From Stagnihabitans sp038231775 (GTDB lineage: Bacteria > Pseudomonadota > Alphaproteobacteria > Rhodobacterales > Rhodobacteraceae), in NCBI GenBank assembly GCA_038231775.1, contig JBBRKS010000014.1, forward strand, positions 1 through 45,845: a stretch of 45,845 nucleotides of DNA, read 5' to 3'. The position numbers and the translations under genes are program-made. The notes under the pieces were generated by a model. It ran no database searches and was not told the origin of the DNA. It was given only the letters and a program-made list of their open reading frames with translations. Below, one piece after another: positions 42,771 through 45,845 of this stretch (position 1 is its first letter; each line of letters opens with the position of its first letter).

Positions 42771-44066
42771 TCAAAGCCCCGGATAGATCGGGAATGCCTT
42801 GCACATCGCCTCGACCTTGGCTTTCACGGCGGCCTCGACCTCGGCATTGCCGTCCTCGCCGTGGGCAGCCAGACCGTCGACAACCTCGACGATCCACGCG
42901 CCAATCTGGCGGAACTCTGCCTCGCCAAAGCCGCGTGTGGTGCCAGCCGGTGTGCCCAGACGCACGCCCGAGGTGACGGTCGGCTTTTCGGGGTCAAACG
43001 GGATGCCGTTCTTGTTGCAGGTGATATGGGCGCGCCCCAAGGCCTTTTCGGTGGCATTGCCCTTGACACCTTTGGGCCGCAAATCCACCAGCATCACATG
43101 GGTGTCGGTGCCGCCGGTGACGATGTCCAGACCGCCCTTCATCAGCTGATCGGCCAAGGCCTGCGCGTTCTTGATGACTTGCCCGGCATAGGCCTTGAAT
43201 TCAGGCCGCAGCGCCTCGCCAAAGGCCACGGCTTTGGCTGCGATCACATGCATCAGAGGGCCGCCCTGAATGCCCGGGAAAATTGCCGAGTTGAACTTTT
43301 TAGCCAGATCCTCCCGGTTGGTCAGGATCATCCCGCCACGCGGACCGCGCAGGGTCTTGTGGGTCGTCGTGGTCGCCACATCGGCATAAGGAAACGGTGA
43401 GGGGTGATGCCCGCCCGCAACCAAACCGGCAAAGTGGGCCATATCCACCATAAGGTAAGCACCCACCTTATCGGCAATCGCCCGGAACTTGGCAAAGTCG
43501 ATCTGGCGCGGCACCGCCGATCCGCCCGCAATAATCATCTTGGGCTGATGTTCCACAGCCAAAGCCTCAATCTGTTCATAGTCGATCAGGTTGTCCTGCT
43601 GGCGCACCCCGTACTGGATGGCGTTGAACCACTTGCCGGATTGGTTGGGGGCCGCGCCGTGGGTCAGGTGGCCGCCAGAGGCAAGGTTCATGCCCAGAAT
43701 GGTATCGCCCGGCTTCAACAAGGCCTGAAACACACCCTGGTTCGCCTGGCTGCCCGAATTCGGCTGCACATTGGCAAAGGCCACGCCAAACAACTGGCAC
43801 GCCCGCGAAATCGCCAGATTTTCTGCCACGTCAACGAATTCACAGCCGCCGTAATAGCGCTTGCCCGGATACCCCTCGGCGTATTTGTTGGTCATCACCG
43901 ACCCCTGCGCCTCCATCACCGCACGGCTGACGATGTTTTCCGACGCGATCAGTTCAATCTCGTCACGCTGGCGGCCCAGTTCTGACGTGATGGAACCGAA
44001 AAGCTCGGGGTCGCGGGTTGACAGGCTTTCGGTGAAGAAACCGGGGTCGCGGTGGCTGCTGGTCAT
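42771..44066 (-). CDS. glyA: Serine hydroxymethyltransferase
   Basis: The 431-residue PLP enzyme interconverts serine and glycine with transfer of a one-carbon unit to tetrahydrofolate. Family motifs: LIASENIVSRAVMEAQGSV (near 39-57), YAEGYPGKRYYGGCE, VDMAHFAGLVAGG, and the PLP lysine K237 in TTTTHKTLRGPRGGM. I start at the ATG 44064-44066 because GGAG lies 6 bases upstream; a TTG four codons earlier overlaps that site. Single gene with its own terminator, divergent from NAD kinase. A 20-bp palindrome lies in the shared upstream region. Confidence 0.96.
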   Translation of the reverse strand: MTSSHRDPGFFTESLSTRDPELFGSITSELGRQRDEIELIASENIVSRAVMEAQGSVMTNKYAEGYPGKRYYGGCEFVDVAENLAISRACQLFGVAFANVQPNSGSQANQGVFQALLKPGDTILGMNLASGGHLTHGAAPNQSGKWFNAIQYGVRQQDNLIDYEQIEALAVEHQPKMIIAGGSAVPRQIDFAKFRAIADKVGAYLMVDMAHFAGLVAGGHHPSPFPYADVATTTTHKTLRGPRGGMILTNREDLAKKFNSAIFPGIQGGPLMHVIAAKAVAFGEALRPEFKAYAGQVIKNAQALADQLMKGGLDIVTGGTDTHVMLVDLRPKGVKGNATEKALGRAHITCNKNGIPFDPEKPTVTSGVRLGTPAGTTRGFGEAEFRQIGAWIVEVVDGLAAHGEDGNAEVEAAVKAKVEAMCKAFPIYPGL

Positions 44067-44156
44067 GGGGCTCTCCAAAAAGGTTGACGTTATCTAGACC
44101 GGGATTTGCGGCTGTTGAAGGCCGGAAAACGACAGATTGCAGGTCGCGCGCGAAAA

Positions 44157-44176
44157 AAGTTTCCGATAGGAAACTT
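44157..44176. promoter_or_regulatory. Palindrome in the glyA-nadK divergent region
   Basis: AAGTTTCC-GATA-GGAAACTT, 8-bp perfect arms, lies about 91 bp before the glyA start and about 97 bp before the NAD kinase start. It looks like an operator for a dimeric regulator; I cannot say which. Confidence 0.55.
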
Positions 44177-44273
44177 AGACGGCCCATGGAAAACCGCAAG
44201 CCCATGTCGGGGCAGGGGTTGAGTTCCTGATCCAGCCTGCCAAGACTACCGCCAACCACAGGAGTTCCAAGCC

Positions 44274-45032
44274 GTGTCAGGTATCGCTTTTCGCGCCAGT
44301 CCCGCGCCCGCCGCCCAAGAGGCTTTGGCGTGCCTGACCGACCGCTACGGCCAAAGCGCTCTGGACAAGGCCCGCATCATTGTCGCCTTGGGCGGCGACG
44401 GTTTCATGCTGCAAACCCTGCATGATGAATATTCGACTGGCCTGCCCGTCTACGGCATGAACTGCGGCACGGTCGGTTTCCTGATGAACACCTACGCCGC
44501 CGATGCCCTGCCAGAGCGGTTGGCTGCTGCGGAAGAGGCTGTACTCAACCCATTGGCGATGACCGCCGTTTCGACCGATGGCACGGTGACACAAGCGCTG
44601 GCGATCAACGAGGTGTCGCTTTTGCGCATGGGACCGCAGGCCGCCAAGCTGCGCATTCTGGTTGATGGCAAGGAACGCATGCCGGAACTGGTTTGTGACG
44701 GCTGCCTTTTGTCCACCCCGGCAGGGTCGACCGCCTACAACTATTCCGCCCACGGGCCGATCCTGCCGATCGGGTCCGATGTGCTGGCCTTGACCGCCGT
44801 TGCCGCCTTTCGCCCCCGGCGTTGGCGCGGTGCCCTGCTGCCCAACGGTTCCGTCGTGCGGTTTGAGGTGCTTGATCCGGCCAAACGCCCGGTTCGCGCC
44901 GATGCCGACACCCGCCCGGTGACCGACGTCGCCTCGGTTGAGATCAGGTCAGAGCCAAACATCCGCCACCGCATCCTGTTCGACCCCGGCCATGGTCTTG
45001 AAGAACGCCTGTTGGTCGAACAGTTCGTCTGA
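44274..45032 (+). CDS. nadK: NAD kinase
   Basis: The 252-residue enzyme phosphorylates NAD to NADP with ATP. The catalytic GGDG motif is at 40-43 (VALGGDGFMLQTL). A second NAD kinase motif is NEVSLLR, and a conserved glycine-rich segment is STPAGSTAYNYSAHGPI. The start is GTG at 44274 with AGGAG 9 bases upstream, giving the short form usual in alphaproteobacteria. It is complete and single, divergent from glyA. Confidence 0.92.
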   Translation: MSGIAFRASPAPAAQEALACLTDRYGQSALDKARIIVALGGDGFMLQTLHDEYSTGLPVYGMNCGTVGFLMNTYAADALPERLAAAEEAVLNPLAMTAVSTDGTVTQALAINEVSLLRMGPQAAKLRILVDGKERMPELVCDGCLLSTPAGSTAYNYSAHGPILPIGSDVLALTAVAAFRPRRWRGALLPNGSVVRFEVLDPAKRPVRADADTRPVTDVASVEIRSEPNIRHRILFDPGHGLEERLLVEQFV

Positions 45033-45398
45033 ATGTCTGCGCTTTGCTGTATTTTCTCCAGCACGCCGCAGATTGTATACAAAGTGAGTATGCGGCGAAT
45101 AAGGATCAAATCCGCAATATATAGAGGCAAATCCCAGCCTTTTCAGAGCACTAATCCGCACCCGCCCTCCGATCCGCCCCTCACATCGCCCCGCGCCTTT
45201 CTGCACTGCAGAACAGCGCCCTTGACTTTTGCGCCACAAACCGCCATTTGCGCTCTATCCGAAGCCCGTGCCCGCGTGAGGCACCAAAAGGCCCGGATGA
45301 CGGTTCCCACCATCACGCAGGGGTACCTGCAATGTGCACGGCCTGACGGACACCTCCGCGGGCGAGGGTGCATTGTCCCTACTGTTGATGGACGACCC
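45033..45398. other. Intergenic region and long leader of the RNA helicase gene
   Basis: A perfect palindrome TTGTATACAA (45073-45082), flanked by GCCGCA and TGCGGC arms, lies just after nadK and could be a GntR-type operator. The right part (about 45270-45398) contains paired segments: GCGTGA/TCACGC around a GGCCCGG region, and CAATG/CATTG. They could give a folded mRNA leader. No gene is convincing here. Confidence 0.4.
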
Positions 45399-45845
45399 AT
45401 GACAACTTTTGCAGACCTCGGCCTGTCGCCGAAAATCCTTAAAGCGTTGGAATTGACCAACATGACCACGCCGACGCCGATTCAGGCGCAGGCGATCCCC
45501 CATATCATGAAGGGCTCCGACCTGATGGGTCTGGCCCAGACCGGCACCGGCAAGACGGCAGCCTTTGGCCTGCCGCTGCTCCACCGCCTGCTGGACATCG
45601 GCCACCCGCCCGCACCGCGCCATGTGCGCGCTTTGGTTCTGGCCCCGACCCGTGAACTTGTCAGCCAGATCGCGGAAAACTTCCTGACCTTCACCAAAGG
45701 CACCGCCGTCAAGGTGACCATGGTGGTCGGCGGCGCCTCGCTGAACCGGCAGGCCGACCGCCTGCTGAAAGGCTCTGACGTGCTGGTCGCCACCCCGGGC
45801 CGCCTGATTGACCTGTTGGAGCGTGGCGCTGTCACGCTGGAATCC
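45399..45845 (+). CDS. DEAD-box RNA helicase, cut by the window edge
   Basis: The first 149 residues of a DEAD-box helicase, open to the edge: Q motif region (TFADLGLSPKILKALE, PTPIQAQAIP), Walker A AQTGTGKT (near 47-54), motif Ia PTRELV, GG motif (VVGGASLNRQ), and motif Ib TPGRLIDLL. The DEAD box itself lies beyond the window. It resembles RhlE-type helicases that unwind RNA in ribosome assembly or cold adaptation. The start is ATG 45399-45401, after a long leader with possible RNA structure. Confidence 0.93.
   Translation, partial: MTTFADLGLSPKILKALELTNMTTPTPIQAQAIPHIMKGSDLMGLAQTGTGKTAAFGLPLLHRLLDIGHPPAPRHVRALVLAPTRELVSQIAENFLTFTKGTAVKVTMVVGGASLNRQADRLLKGSDVLVATPGRLIDLLERGAVTLES

Overview
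The window looks like a chromosomal stretch of an alphaproteobacterium, most likely a member of the Rhodobacterales (Roseobacter group). I infer this from the GC-rich codon use, the thu trehalose/sugar operon type, the YqiJ/flotillin pair and the protein sequences generally. No rRNA, tRNA or CRISPR array was seen. It is mostly ordinary accessory metabolism and transport, with some surface-glycan genes, one decayed insertion sequence and one decayed flotillin gene.

Layout, left to right. 1-3.2 kb: two minus-strand glycosyltransferase genes, one a fusion of an FkbM-like methyltransferase and a GT2 domain, AT-richer than the rest. 3.5-4.9 kb: an exported PDZ protein with a Tyr/Ser-rich middle and an Asp/Ser-rich tail built on 33-bp tandem repeats. 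5.3-8.1 kb: a threonate/four-carbon-acid degradation cassette (ltnD-otnC-otnK). 8.5-16.5 kb: a complete high-affinity potassium uptake operon, kdpFABCDE, preceded by an extra 27-residue membrane peptide. 16.9-18.3 kb: a PAS-PAS-GGDEF diguanylate cyclase. 18.8-20.0 kb: an IS5-family element reduced to a pseudogene by frameshifts, a stop and two palindrome-rich insertions. 20.4-21.5 kb: a CcdA-type membrane reductase with a thioredoxin that carries a twin-arginine signal.

21.6-25.2 kb: an EmrAB-type drug efflux operon diverging from its TetR regulator, with two matching operators (CGAACC-N4-GGTTCG) between them. 25.3-27.8 kb: yqiJ followed by a broken flotillin gene yqiK. 27.8-33.5 kb: a minus-strand group with a sulfotransferase, a small protein, two large glycosyltransferases and an unknown 199-residue protein, probably surface glycan assembly. 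34.5-40.6 kb: a thuEFGKAB-type operon for trehalose or related disaccharide import and oxidation, with a LacI-type operator in front but no regulator gene in the window. 40.7-45.8 kb: cytochrome b561, an alpha/beta hydrolase, a small membrane-anchored protein, glyA, NAD kinase, and the start of a DEAD-box RNA helicase that runs off the end.

I did not find a clear new multi-gene system. The most unusual items are the palindromic insertions in the dead IS, the doubly broken flotillin gene beside an intact yqiJ, the mirrored hairpin pair between two convergent genes at 41.24-41.33 kb, the repeat-tailed PDZ protein, and the 199/699-residue proteins of the glycan cluster.
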